From assembly GCA_947653315.1 (NCBI GenBank), contig CANTGP010000053.1, positions 1 through 11,918 of the forward strand: a stretch of 11,918 nt of DNA, written 5' to 3'. The notes under the pieces are model-generated. The model was not told the origin of the DNA and did no database searches. It was given only the letters and a program-made list of their open reading frames with translations. Shown one piece after another: positions 1-8,178 of this stretch. Every line of letters starts with the position of its first letter. Positions within the stretch are counted from its first letter, which is position 1. The position numbers and the translations under genes are program-made. This DNA is from an uncultured Lachnospiraceae bacterium (GTDB taxonomy: Bacteria > Bacillota > Clostridia > Lachnospirales > Lachnospiraceae).

Positions 1-49
1 AAAAGTGCACGGAAAACCGGGACAGGCAGTTGCGCTGCTGACGGCCACT

Positions 50-76
50 AAAAAACCCACGTACGGGCGTCCGCCC
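50..76 (-). terminator. Weak terminator-like hairpin after the LRR gene
   Basis: On the minus strand, about 60 nt after the TGA of the LRR gene, CCCGTACGTGGG (56-67) can form a short stem of three G-C pairs plus one G-T pair, directly followed by six T (50-55). A second small stem, GGGCGGACGCCC (65-76), shares three bases with it, so the two cannot form together. The stem is short for an intrinsic terminator, and I see no better one before the window edge. Bases 1-49 hold nothing I can identify. Confidence 0.35.
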
Positions 77-136
77 CCAAACACAACATTCGGGCTGAAC
101 TGTTGCCGCTCCTTTCTTTTACCGGGTTCTGCCGCA

Positions 137-2101
137 TCATTGCATTCCCGTGCCGCCATCCGTCACAAGCAGCACCCCGTCCCCCAGCACTCTCCCGTTG
201 GATATGGGATTATCCGTACAGTTCACCAGACGCAGCGGCGCTATCCCTGCCAGCGGCCGCAGGTCCGTCACATAATTGCCCGAAATGTCCAGCCGTTCCA
301 ACTGCGGCAGGCCGGAAGCAAACCCGATGTCCGTCAGTTCGTTCTCCGCCAGCCCCAATTCCTTAAGCCCCGGAAAGTGTTTCAGGAAATCCGTGTGTCC
401 GTCCAGTACCACATCGTCCCAGTCCGCCCAGTAATACCCGTCGGAACCCCCGGTACGTACATTTTCATACAGCCGGATACCGTCCATCCGCAGTACTTCC
501 AGCGAAGGGTTGTCCCCGATCCGGTCAAAATCAATCTCACATTCTACCCCGCTGATATCCAAGGAAACAAGACCCTTGATGTTAAAAATCCCGGAAATAT
601 CATCAAATGTCGACATCCCGCTCACATCGACTTTTTTTAACGCGGGAAAATCCGCAACAAACCCAAGCGGCTGCCCCGGCTGCATAAATGCGCTGCATGT
701 CAGTTCCTCCAATTTGACCAGTCCGGTCAAATTTGTGCCGGAACCGATTTCACAACTTTCCAGCGTCAGGGACTTCAGATTTGCCATGCCTCCCAAAAAG
801 GAACAATCCTGAAATCCGGACAGCTTTAGTACCTCCACCTGCCCAAATCCCGTAAGGTCCGGCGGTATGCAGTCGTAAGGCAGCTCCAACGCCAATTCCT
901 TTACCCCTGCCAGTTCCCCCGGCAGTTCCATTGACTTTAATTTATCGCAGTCCCAAACACGCAAAGACGTCAGACCGTTCAACCCTGCCAGCCCTTCCAA
1001 AGACAGGATATCGGCATCCACGATTTCCAGCTTCTTTAACCCCTCCATGCCCTTTAGGAATTCCAGGTTCTTTAATCCGTCCACTTCCACATACAATTCT
1101 TCCAGTCCGTCCAACACGCCAAGCACCGACAAATCACAGGAAGCGTCGCCGCATTCCACGGACAGCGATTTAAGCTGCGGCAATCCCACCAACTGCCCCA
1201 GGCCCAGCCCGTCCGCACGGTCCAGCCGCAACGTCTGCAGTCCGGCAAACTTCTCCAATCCCCCCAAACTGTCCATGCTACCCATGATATGCAGTTCCCG
1301 CAGGCCGCCGGGATTCCCCAGCATGTCCGCCAATTCCTGCAGGCTTCCGAAATACCCGCCAATACCCGCAAGGTCCAGTCCGCGGATATCTTCCGCACCG
1401 ATATGCTGGTACAAATCCAATTTCCTTAATCCCGTAAACCGGAACAGGCAGGACACCCCGGCATCCATATCGTCGGGAAAAGTAAACCAGGTCAGCTCCG
1501 CCCCGTCTTCCCCGTAAGGATCCGAAAGGCTGTATCCCACATACAGGTAATCCATATCCCTTTCCGTTTCCAGCCACTTGATCTGCGCTAGTTCTTTTTC
1601 CGTGATTTCATCCGCCGGTTTTCCGAAAATCCGCTCCGCCGTTTCGCCGAACGCTCCCGCCAACGGCTGCTCCCCGGTTTCCGGTCCGTAGCCGTCAAAA
1701 TAAATATCCGTCATCCGGTCCGTAAGCTGCTCATCCAAAGCGGATTTTAAATCCCTCTCCTGGATTTCCCAGTTCTTTGCCGCCTGCTGCTGCATGGCAT
1801 TCCTGGCGCGCTCATTCGCCCGTTCCCACCTTAGGTATATCCGCATCCCGCAAACCAACGCCATCAGTGCCATTCCAAGCAATCCCCCTGACACCATACG
1901 CTTCCGCCCGCACGTTTCCCTGCCGGTTCCGCTTTTCGGAATCTCTTTCGCCACATATTTCCCTTCCGGGTTCAAAAAACCGGTTTCCTTCTCAAGGAAA
2001 AACTGTGTATTACAATAATCGCAAATTGCAATATTCGGATTGTTTTTATCGATTTTCAAATCCCCGCCGCACGCCGGGCACCTTAATTCCGTCATCCTCA
2101 T
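137..2101 (-). CDS. Membrane-anchored zinc-ribbon and leucine-rich-repeat protein
   Basis: The 654-residue product starts with a zinc ribbon (CPAC at residues 8-11, CDYC at 27-30), the kind that usually binds structural zinc. A basic stretch (CGRKR) leads into one hydrophobic segment at about residues 71-91. A charged, helix-prone linker follows (about 92-130), and then irregular leucine-rich repeats fill roughly residues 220-640. The last repeats look internalin-like (LTDIGFASGLPQLERLDISGN). There is no cleavable signal peptide, so the protein is probably anchored by the single helix. Which side the repeats face is unclear, because both flanks of the helix are basic; extracellular repeats with a cytosolic zinc ribbon is my guess. 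LRR domains bind proteins or glycans, and no catalytic residues are visible. The gene lies 57 nt after ecfT on the same strand with no promoter or terminator between, so it is probably co-transcribed. The ribosome binding site is weak; the ATG two codons later (2095) is an alternative start. Specific function unknown. Confidence 0.85.
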   Translation of the reverse strand: MRMTELRCPACGGDLKIDKNNPNIAICDYCNTQFFLEKETGFLNPEGKYVAKEIPKSGTGRETCGRKRMVSGGLLGMALMALVCGMRIYLRWERANERARNAMQQQAAKNWEIQERDLKSALDEQLTDRMTDIYFDGYGPETGEQPLAGAFGETAERIFGKPADEITEKELAQIKWLETERDMDYLYVGYSLSDPYGEDGAELTWFTFPDDMDAGVSCLFRFTGLRKLDLYQHIGAEDIRGLDLAGIGGYFGSLQELADMLGNPGGLRELHIMGSMDSLGGLEKFAGLQTLRLDRADGLGLGQLVGLPQLKSLSVECGDASCDLSVLGVLDGLEELYVEVDGLKNLEFLKGMEGLKKLEIVDADILSLEGLAGLNGLTSLRVWDCDKLKSMELPGELAGVKELALELPYDCIPPDLTGFGQVEVLKLSGFQDCSFLGGMANLKSLTLESCEIGSGTNLTGLVKLEELTCSAFMQPGQPLGFVADFPALKKVDVSGMSTFDDISGIFNIKGLVSLDISGVECEIDFDRIGDNPSLEVLRMDGIRLYENVRTGGSDGYYWADWDDVVLDGHTDFLKHFPGLKELGLAENELTDIGFASGLPQLERLDISGNYVTDLRPLAGIAPLRLVNCTDNPISNGRVLGDGVLLVTDGGTGMQ

Positions 2102-2158
2102 CCCATTTACCCCATTCCCATTTGCATTCCTATTTGCCGCATCCGGGCATAAAGTCCT

Positions 2159-2989
2159 CTATCCCGCAAAAGGATTGTAAAACCGGTTCCCGTCATGGAA
2201 CGTCACCGCCAAAAACAATACCGTAACCGCCACAGTCACTATCAGTGTGGCATAATCCGCCGTTTCCAGCTTCTTCCCCATGTACCACGTCCGTTTCTTA
2301 TGCTTCCCGAATCCCCGCAATTCCATGGCGTTGCTCACCACGTCGATGCGCTCCATACTGGTGAAAATCAAGGGAAAAATAATGGCTGCCGTATTCTTAA
2401 TGCGGCGTAGCAGCGGTGCTTTCCCTGTCATTTCGATTCCCCTCGCCTCCTGTGCATTCCGTATTTTGGAAAAATCGTCCTGCACATCCGGTATATAACG
2501 CAAGGCAATCGCCACCGCATACCCGATGTTGTAACTGATACCGATGCGGTTTAAGGATGCCGCAAATTCGCTGGGATTGGTAGTCACCACGAACATAAAC
2601 ACCGCCGGAACGATGGTTACGTATTTCATCAGCACATTCAGCTCATAAAAAAGCTGCTCCCGCGTCACCCAGTAATTCCCGAACAGATGAAATAAATCGG
2701 TCCGTGTCCCGTAAATCCCCACACCCTCATAAGGGGAAAACAGGAAAATCGCAATTAAATTAACCACCAAAAAAAACAGGATGAATTTCAATACCGTCCC
2801 CACCTGTTTCCACCGGGTTTTCGACATTTTATAAATCACGAGACTCGCCGCCATCATCGCAAAAAGCACCCGCGTATCATAGGAAAGCATACTGGTCATC
2901 GTCCACAGAAGGAAAAACACCAGCTTCGTCACGCCGCTGAGCCTGTGGATCCAGGTATCTTTTTCCTCATAAGTCAGTATCCTCGCCAT
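2159..2989 (-). CDS. ecfT: ECF transporter transmembrane component EcfT
   Basis: This 276-residue integral membrane protein matches the EcfT/CbiQ family, the scaffold joining the ATPases of an energy-coupling factor transporter to the substrate-binding S component. Hydrophobic segments fall near residues 20-55, 62-85, 118-136, 150-165, 200-212 and 243-263. The cytoplasmic coupling motifs are present: ARG at 182-184 (in EARGIE) and LRG at 224-226 (in AMELRGFG); these arginines contact the ATPases in known ECF complexes. The ATG at 2989 is chosen because GGGAGGA stands 6 nt upstream, whereas a longer reading to 3043 would need a TTG start without a clear site. The start overlaps the end of the ATPase gene by 23 nt, which indicates translational coupling. 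Together with the S component and double ATPase it forms a complete dedicated (group I) ECF module; the substrate is unknown. Confidence 0.93.
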   Translation of the reverse strand: MARILTYEEKDTWIHRLSGVTKLVFFLLWTMTSMLSYDTRVLFAMMAASLVIYKMSKTRWKQVGTVLKFILFFLVVNLIAIFLFSPYEGVGIYGTRTDLFHLFGNYWVTREQLFYELNVLMKYVTIVPAVFMFVVTTNPSEFAASLNRIGISYNIGYAVAIALRYIPDVQDDFSKIRNAQEARGIEMTGKAPLLRRIKNTAAIIFPLIFTSMERIDVVSNAMELRGFGKHKKRTWYMGKKLETADYATLIVTVAVTVLFLAVTFHDGNRFYNPFAG

Positions 2990-4703
2990 GACGCATCCTC
3001 CCTTCCCCCGTTTCCCTTTCATAGTGGATAAAACGCTCCACAAACTCCGACGGGCTGCCGATTCCGCACCGCACCGCCAAATCGTACAGGGATGTCTTCT
3101 TCAAATATGCCTTATCCGCAATCGCCCCGTCCGTCAGCACCTTCGCCGGCGTATCATCCGCCAGCAGGTGACCGTCCGAAATCACCACCGCCCGGTCCGT
3201 ATATTCCAGCATCAGGTGCATGTCGTGGGTAATCATCAGAATCGTAATCCCATAGGTTTCATTTATTTCCTTCAAAAACTCCATGATTTCCGTATAATGC
3301 CTGTAATCCTGCCCCGCCGTCGGCTCGTCCAAAATAAGGATTTCCGGGTCCATGACCAAAATGGACGCAATCGTCACCCTCTTTTTCTGTCCGTAGCTCA
3401 ATGCCGATATCGGCCAGTTGCGGAACGGGTACAAACCGCATATTTTCAGGGTCCGGTATACGCGTTCCCGAATTTCGTCTTCCGGCACGCCGCGCACCGC
3501 AAGTCCGAGCGCCACTTCCTCATAAATCATGGGTTTGGATATCATCTGACCGGGACTCTGCATCACCAGTCCGATTTTCTCCCCCCGCTCCCGGATGGAC
3601 AGACCGGAAATATCCCCGCCGTTTAACAAAATCTGCCCCCGCGTAGGCTTAAGGAACCCGCAGATAATCCCCGCAAGGGTGGATTTGCCCGCACCGTTCT
3701 TCCCCACAATGCTGACCATTTCCCCCTTCCTGATGTCGAAATGGATATGCTGCAGCACCGGATTCCCCTCCGTATAAGAGAAATACAAATCCTTTACGGA
3801 AAGTACGCAATCCTGCGTTTTCTTTGGTTTTTCAAAACGGACGGCACGGAACCACCGGTTTAACGGTTCCTTATAAGGCTCCAAGTCCATGGTTTCGATA
3901 TGCTTGGGCATGCTTTCCGCCGTCACCGTGCAGCCTGCGTGTTTCAACGCCGTAACGTAAAGAGGTTCACGGATCCCCTGCTCCTTTAACACGTTTCCGG
4001 CAAGCAGCACGTCCGGTTTTTCATCCGCAACAATGCGTCCTTCGCCCATTACCACGATACGGTCCACGTCGCGGTATAGGGCATCCTCCAGGCGGTGCTC
4101 GATGATAAGGATTGTCGTCTTTTTGTTTTTACTGATTTTATCAATCAAATCAATGGCACGTTTTCCCGTGGCAGGATCCAAGTTTGCCAAGGGCTCGTCA
4201 AACAGCAGGATTTCCACATCGTCCACCATGACCCCTGCCATGGACACCCGCTGTTTCTGCCCGCCTGACAATTCCCACGGCGCATGTCCCAAAAGCGTCT
4301 GCACTTCCACCGTTTCCGCCACTTGACCCACCCGGTCAAACATTTCCTCCTGGGGCACCATATCGTTTTCCAGGGCAAACGCAATGTCCTCCGCAACGGT
4401 CAGCCCGATAAACTGGCCATTGGTATCCTGCAGAACCGTTCCCGCTATTTTGGACATGCCGAAAATCCCCAGCTTCGCCGGGTCCTCCCCTTTCACGCGC
4501 AGCGTCCCGCTGCTTTCACCGGCAAATGAAAATGGAACCAGTCCGTTGATACAGTGGGCAATCGTCGATTTCCCCGACCCGGATGGTCCCACAATCAGAA
4601 CCTTTTCCCCGGAATTCACCGTAAGGTTGATATTCCGGAGCGTCGGTTCCTTCTGTGCCCGATATTTAAAAGTATAGTCCTTAAACTCTATTATCGGCGT
4701 CAT
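2967..4703 (-). CDS. Double ATP-binding protein of an ECF transporter (fused EcfA1-EcfA2)
   Basis: The 578-residue protein carries two complete ABC ATPase domains and supplies the ATP hydrolysis that drives uptake through EcfT and the S component. Domain 1 has Walker A GPSGSGKST (39-47), signature LSGGQKQR (145-152), Walker B ILLFDE (165-170) and switch histidine H203. Domain 2 has Walker A GKNGAGKST (324-332), signature LSYGQKKR (435-442), Walker B ILILDE (455-460) and H493. All key residues are intact, so both ATP sites look functional. The linker at about 230-300 and the C-terminal tail fit the double ATPases that accompany UPF0397 S components (DUF3744-type, YkoD-like). It begins 6 nt after the S-component gene, with a GAGG ribosome binding site inside the end of that gene, and overlaps ecfT by 23 nt. 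A general sugar or peptide ABC ATPase is unlikely because of the double domain and the EcfT partner. Confidence 0.95.
   Translation of the reverse strand: MTPIIEFKDYTFKYRAQKEPTLRNINLTVNSGEKVLIVGPSGSGKSTIAHCINGLVPFSFAGESSGTLRVKGEDPAKLGIFGMSKIAGTVLQDTNGQFIGLTVAEDIAFALENDMVPQEEMFDRVGQVAETVEVQTLLGHAPWELSGGQKQRVSMAGVMVDDVEILLFDEPLANLDPATGKRAIDLIDKISKNKKTTILIIEHRLEDALYRDVDRIVVMGEGRIVADEKPDVLLAGNVLKEQGIREPLYVTALKHAGCTVTAESMPKHIETMDLEPYKEPLNRWFRAVRFEKPKKTQDCVLSVKDLYFSYTEGNPVLQHIHFDIRKGEMVSIVGKNGAGKSTLAGIICGFLKPTRGQILLNGGDISGLSIRERGEKIGLVMQSPGQMISKPMIYEEVALGLAVRGVPEDEIRERVYRTLKICGLYPFRNWPISALSYGQKKRVTIASILVMDPEILILDEPTAGQDYRHYTEIMEFLKEINETYGITILMITHDMHLMLEYTDRAVVISDGHLLADDTPAKVLTDGAIADKAYLKKTSLYDLAVRCGIGSPSEFVERFIHYERETGEGRMRHGEDTDL
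2996..3002 (-). promoter_or_regulatory. Ribosome binding site of ecfT
   Basis: GGGAGGA on the minus strand stands 6 nt before the ATG at 2989, inside the last codons of the ATPase gene. It fixes the ecfT start and rules out the longer TTG-initiated reading to 3043. Confidence 0.8.
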
Positions 4704-4709
4704 AAGTAC

Positions 4710-5270
4710 TTAATCCTCTTTCGACAGACTGGAAGACTTTGCCCCCACTTTCGCATAACCCACAATCAGCAGCGTTCCAAGGACAGCAATCATGATAATG
4801 TTCCCGAGCCATGCTCCTAATCCCTGTAAAAACACTTTTTTCACCGGTTCCTTGTAAATCAGGATATCGAGTAAAGGCGCCGCCACAATCCACGCTGCCG
4901 CATTGCCGATTACCTGCATCACGTTAAAAAGGATGATTTCCTTTTTCCCGAATGCACCTTCCCGAATCCCGTATTGGTTGGCAAATGCCCCTACGGCAAC
5001 GGCAAAAACGGCTTCCGGGAACACCCAGCTCCACCATGCGCTCCCATAAAAAAACATGTCGCCCAGCGCATGGCCGATGATGCCCACCGCCGCCCCGACG
5101 ATAGGACCGAATACTGCGGATAAAAATGCCAAAAGCGCAGCCCTGGGCTGTAACGCGGTATTGGGAATCCCCAAAGGAACCTGCACGTTCGTCAGCGCCA
5201 CAAACAGCGCTGCGCCAATCCCCACCGCAACCACTTCTTTTACTCCGAATTTTGATTTTGCATTCATCAT
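4710..5270 (-). CDS. ECF transporter substrate-binding S component, UPF0397 / ECF-ribofla_trS-like
   Basis: This 186-residue, very hydrophobic protein has about six membrane segments and no signal peptide, as expected for an S component that captures a vitamin-like small molecule and docks on EcfT. The first helix carries an AxxxA motif (A21-A25 in AALFVA), the surface S components use to contact EcfT. Blocks typical of UPF0397 are visible: FGPIVGA (54-60), IGHALGD (65-71) and WWSWVF (79-84). The Pfam relative is labelled a riboflavin-type S component, but the substrate of this subfamily is not settled and I do not assign one. It is the first gene of the transporter operon, with the ATPase gene 6 nt downstream. 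Two ATGs stand in tandem at the start: GGAGG is 5 nt from the first (5270) and 8 nt from the second (5267), so translation may begin at either. A promoter and a hairpin-containing leader precede it. Confidence 0.9.
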   Translation of the reverse strand: MMNAKSKFGVKEVVAVGIGAALFVALTNVQVPLGIPNTALQPRAALLAFLSAVFGPIVGAAVGIIGHALGDMFFYGSAWWSWVFPEAVFAVAVGAFANQYGIREGAFGKKEIILFNVMQVIGNAAAWIVAAPLLDILIYKEPVKKVFLQGLGAWLGNIIMIAVLGTLLIVGYAKVGAKSSSLSKED

Positions 5271-5280
5271 TGCTTCCTCC

Positions 5281-5304
5281 TCATTTTCCCCGCTCCGGGA
5301 ATGA
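5281..5304 (-). promoter_or_regulatory. Leader hairpin next to the ribosome binding site of the S-component gene
   Basis: On the minus strand TTCCC-GGAGCG-GGGAA forms a 5-bp stem that can be extended outward (TCATT with AATGA) across a two-base bulge. Its 3' end touches the GGAGG ribosome binding site at 5276-5280, so the fold could influence initiation. Further upstream in the same leader, CGTAC and GTACG flank the palindrome TTCCATGGAA (about 5312-5341). The leader of about 75 nt does not resemble a riboswitch class I know. Regulation is inference only. Confidence 0.35.
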
Positions 5305-5340
5305 TTTCTCCGTACCGCATTCCATGGAACAAAAGTACGC

Positions 5341-5363
5341 TTATAACATAGCCATTATAACAT
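5341..5363 (-). repeat. Direct repeat overlapping the transporter promoter
   Basis: ATGTTATAA occurs twice on the minus strand (5355-5363 and 5341-5349), with starts 14 nt apart. The first copy contains most of the -10 box TATAAT; the second lies at the expected transcription start. It may be an operator, a duplicated -10 element giving a second start, or chance in an AT-rich spot. Confidence 0.5.
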
Positions 5364-5383
5364 CGTTTTCCCTTTTCGTCCAA
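5354..5383 (-). promoter_or_regulatory. Sigma-A-like promoter of the ECF transporter operon
   Basis: On the minus strand a perfect -10 box TATAAT (5354-5359) stands 18 nt after TTGGAC (5378-5383), which keeps the TTG of the -35 consensus. Transcription would start near 5347 and give a leader of about 75 nt before the S-component ATG. The promoter lies between the hydrolase stop and the S component, so the transporter can be expressed independently of the hydrolase gene. Read-through from the hydrolase is also possible because I see no strong terminator between them. Confidence 0.65.
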
Positions 5384-5421
5384 GGAATTATTAAAATGCC
5401 TGCGGAATCCCTTTTTCCGTT

Positions 5422-8109
5422 TTATTTCACCAATGTTTCCATCACTGCCACCCCTATTTCCTGCTCCGGAGTAAAATCTTCCGAATCCAGATACCGGTAT
5501 ATGGACGCCAACAGCGCACGCGCTTCCGGATAACGCTGCAAATTCTGCAGCCCCATGGATGAAAACAGCAGCTTTCCACCGCCGCAGCGGCATTCCATAA
5601 GCTGTGTCATGGGACGCAGCCAGGCAAAACTGTCCATTTCCGTGACGATGGATTTATATCTTTCCGGCAGAACCACCGCCCGCTGCGTTGCCATCGCCCA
5701 CCACTGCCAGTCGGAATGGAACTCGGTCGGGAAATTCCTGAAAACAGGATGCCCTGCGTCAATCAACTGCCCCATACCGCCTTCCTGTCCGGCAAAAGTG
5801 CCCACCGACCAAAAATCCGTGGTAAACTGTGCCTGAATGGAATTCGGCAGCGCTTCTTTCGTGGATGGCGGCGACAAATACACGGTTCCCCCCGCTTTTA
5901 ATTTTGCCTTTGCCCTGTCGTCAAAATGCCGTGTCTCCAGGATACTTTCCGGACATACCGGTTTTACCGGAGGATATACCCAAACCGGATAGCAGTTGGA
6001 TGCACTGCCAATCGAAACCGTCAAAGTAAGGCGTACCGGTCTCTCAATTGCCGCCAGCGGATAGTCCAGCATCGCGGCATGCGTCAATTCCCCCGGCGGA
6101 CAGACCAGATTCCTTTCCAAACATAATTCCCAATCAAAATCCTGCCCCGTAAACCGGCACCGCAAATCCCCGTTAAGCGCCTGTTTCCCATAGTTGGCCA
6201 CCCGGATTTCCGCTTGCAGCGATTCCGTATTTTCATAGGTATATTTCGGCAAAAGCACCAGCGGAATCTGATCCGTGAAAAATGCCCGGAAGGCTTCCGG
6301 TCTCGCAAAATCAAAGGGCTTCGGCTGCAAATGGGAATTGAGCATACCTACCAGGGCCGTACCCTGACCCGGAAAATCCTGCATCCCCAACAGGAAGATT
6401 CCGGAAAGCTGCTCCGTGCGCATGGCTGCTTCCACTTCCTCCCGGTATCCGAGCCTGGCTAGTTCTCCCGTAGCCTCCACATATTTTCCCCAGTCTTTTG
6501 CAAGTCCCTGCTTTCCCACCCGCTCCCGGATCAATTCCAGGTTGACCGGCAGCGATACCCCATGAAACTCCTCCAGTTCTCCAAAATCAGGCAAAACCTC
6601 AAACTGCCCCACTTCAAAACCGAATACGGGTCCTCCGTACTCCTTCCGCAGCCGTTCCATGGTTTCGTGATAATCCGTCCTTGCATCCGGATAGCTCCGG
6701 TTAATATATCCTTCCATATCCGCAAAAGTCCCGCGCAAATCACTGGCATAAAACTTTGCGGCTGTATAGAAATCGCTGGTTTTGTCACATCCGATCTCCC
6801 CGTAATGGGTATTGGAGCCGTCCGCATACAGTCTCGTCGAATCAATCGTTCTTGCCATCGTCAGAAGTTCCTGCATTCTTTTATGCCCAATCTCCGATGC
6901 ATGCAGTTCGTTCCCCAGTGTCAGCATCACAAAAGAAGGATGGTTGGCCAGCATCCGAAGTATCCCCAAAAGTTCCGTCCTGTAATAGGTTTCACTTTCT
7001 TCCGAACCAAATGCATCTTTGGGATTCCAATGGGAAAGTTCCGGCTGCATCAGCATTCCCATGCGGTCTGCGGCCGTAAATGCCGCCTCCGGGGGACAAT
7101 GGGAATGGAAACGTACACAATTCACGCCATAAGACCGGTAAGTCCGCAGAATCTTTTCCCATTCATCCACAGACATCGGTGCGTGTCCGGTTTCCGGAAA
7201 CACCGCGCAGTTGGTCTCACCGCGCAGGAAAACCGTCCTGCCGTTTAATTCCAGCCTGCCCCTTGCGCCTGCCGCGAAATCCCTTACCCCAAAATCCGCA
7301 GTCCGAAACGTTCCGTCGGGCAGGGAAACCGTCAATGAATACAGACAGCCTTCATACTCATCCCACCGCCTGACACCCTCCCGCAGTTCCAAAGACTCCC
7401 AAACAACCTCCGTCCTCCCTCTTTCCACCGAAACTGCCATGGAAACGGATTCCTTCAAAACGTCGGATACCACGGACAGGACGCCTTTCCATGGCATGTC
7501 CGCACAGAGTGCGGCCTTCACTGTCAGCGTGTTTCCCGACGGATAAATCCGCACATCTTCCAAAAAGACGGCATCCTCCGTCCTTAAGCGCAGATACCCA
7601 AGCACACCGTTCCAATTCGTCTGCGTCTCATCGGTTGCCGCGGAAGAATAGAGAATATCGTCATGGGGAAGTCCCGGATAACTGTTATCCGACACCAGCG
7701 TAATCTCATGAGTCCCATGCAGCATTCCCGTTACTTCAAACACATAAGGCGTACTGAGCGTTCCCTCCGCAAAACACGGGACCTTACTGCCATCCACAAG
7801 CAGACTTAAGCATCTTGCCCTCTCCGCTTCCAGAAAAACCCTTTTTCCGGCAGGCTCCGTAAAAGTCAGGCTGCGCGTCAGCCGCACGGCCCCCTCATAA
7901 GTATATTTCCGTGTAAACCTCGTAGGAATCGGCGCATCCGCCGCTGTCTCCTCCCGCGCCGTCCCAAGTCCGGCATCGGGATGCCACCGGTTACGCCCGA
8001 TGTCGGGAAACCCAATCCGGTTCCCGTCCAATGTCCCCGGCAAATGCATGGTATATTTCTTCCCGTCTCCGATTTCCGCCCGCCATTCTCCATCCAATTC
8101 CACCGTCAT
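5422..8109 (-). CDS. Glycoside hydrolase family 2-like enzyme, cytosolic, substrate unknown
   Basis: An 895-residue protein with GH2 architecture: an N-terminal sugar-binding jelly-roll domain (opening LDGEWRAEIG), an Ig-like domain, a TIM barrel from about residue 290, and a C-terminal region (about 720-885) resembling the amidotransferase-like domain of some beta-galactosidase-type enzymes. In the barrel, GNE at 399-401 (TLGNELHAS) is the probable acid/base E401, and E499 in FGFEVGQFE the probable nucleophile, so the retaining mechanism looks intact. The block DFPGQGTALVG (about 578-588) marks a poorly characterised GH2 branch. There is no signal peptide, so the substrate should be an oligosaccharide or glycoside already imported. 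The start at 8109 is preferred: GGAGG stands 6 nt upstream and the family begins near LDGEW. An in-frame ATG at 8148 also follows a GGAGG, but only 2 nt away. Activity could be galactosidase, glucuronidase or another exo-glycosidase; sequence alone does not decide. Confidence 0.88.
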   Translation of the reverse strand: MTVELDGEWRAEIGDGKKYTMHLPGTLDGNRIGFPDIGRNRWHPDAGLGTAREETAADAPIPTRFTRKYTYEGAVRLTRSLTFTEPAGKRVFLEAERARCLSLLVDGSKVPCFAEGTLSTPYVFEVTGMLHGTHEITLVSDNSYPGLPHDDILYSSAATDETQTNWNGVLGYLRLRTEDAVFLEDVRIYPSGNTLTVKAALCADMPWKGVLSVVSDVLKESVSMAVSVERGRTEVVWESLELREGVRRWDEYEGCLYSLTVSLPDGTFRTADFGVRDFAAGARGRLELNGRTVFLRGETNCAVFPETGHAPMSVDEWEKILRTYRSYGVNCVRFHSHCPPEAAFTAADRMGMLMQPELSHWNPKDAFGSEESETYYRTELLGILRMLANHPSFVMLTLGNELHASEIGHKRMQELLTMARTIDSTRLYADGSNTHYGEIGCDKTSDFYTAAKFYASDLRGTFADMEGYINRSYPDARTDYHETMERLRKEYGGPVFGFEVGQFEVLPDFGELEEFHGVSLPVNLELIRERVGKQGLAKDWGKYVEATGELARLGYREEVEAAMRTEQLSGIFLLGMQDFPGQGTALVGMLNSHLQPKPFDFARPEAFRAFFTDQIPLVLLPKYTYENTESLQAEIRVANYGKQALNGDLRCRFTGQDFDWELCLERNLVCPPGELTHAAMLDYPLAAIERPVRLTLTVSIGSASNCYPVWVYPPVKPVCPESILETRHFDDRAKAKLKAGGTVYLSPPSTKEALPNSIQAQFTTDFWSVGTFAGQEGGMGQLIDAGHPVFRNFPTEFHSDWQWWAMATQRAVVLPERYKSIVTEMDSFAWLRPMTQLMECRCGGGKLLFSSMGLQNLQRYPEARALLASIYRYLDSEDFTPEQEIGVAVMETLVK

Positions 8110-8115
8110 CCCATA

Positions 8116-8120
8116 CCTCC
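8116..8120 (-). promoter_or_regulatory. Ribosome binding site deciding the hydrolase start
   Basis: GGAGG on the minus strand stands 6 nt before the ATG at 8109. A competing GGAGG (8151-8155) is only 2 nt before an in-frame ATG at 8148, too close for good initiation. The shorter product is therefore favoured, though a minor longer form with 13 extra residues cannot be excluded. Confidence 0.7.
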
Positions 8121-8178
8121 GCTTATGATATGCAAACCCTCGCGGCATATCCTCCGTAACAATACCGCCCGCTTATCC

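Noticed and set aside
5..640. Plus-strand open frame of 211 codons over the LRR gene
   Set aside because: It is antisense to the LRR gene, low in complexity (P, R, H and Q rich) and without a domain or ribosome binding site; the minus-strand frame shows clear family motifs.
2990..3043. Longer EcfT beginning at 3043
   Set aside because: It needs a TTG start inside the ATPase gene, while a good ribosome binding site precedes the ATG at 2989, and the extra residues are unlike the family.
2988..3626. Plus-strand open frame of 212 codons over the ATPase gene
   Set aside because: It lies antisense to the second ATPase domain with its intact Walker and signature motifs; composition is typical of a shadow frame.
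5271..5347. Known riboswitch upstream of the S component
   Set aside because: The leader is too short and lacks the conserved cores of the FMN, TPP, SAM or cobalamin classes.
5403..5419. Possible terminator after the hydrolase (CGGAA/TTCCG)
   Set aside because: The stem is only 5 bp with a 7-nt loop, and on the minus strand it is not followed directly by a T run, so I do not call it.
6562..7248. Plus-strand open frame of 228 codons inside the hydrolase gene
   Set aside because: It is antisense to the conserved barrel of the GH2 enzyme and has no recognisable protein features.
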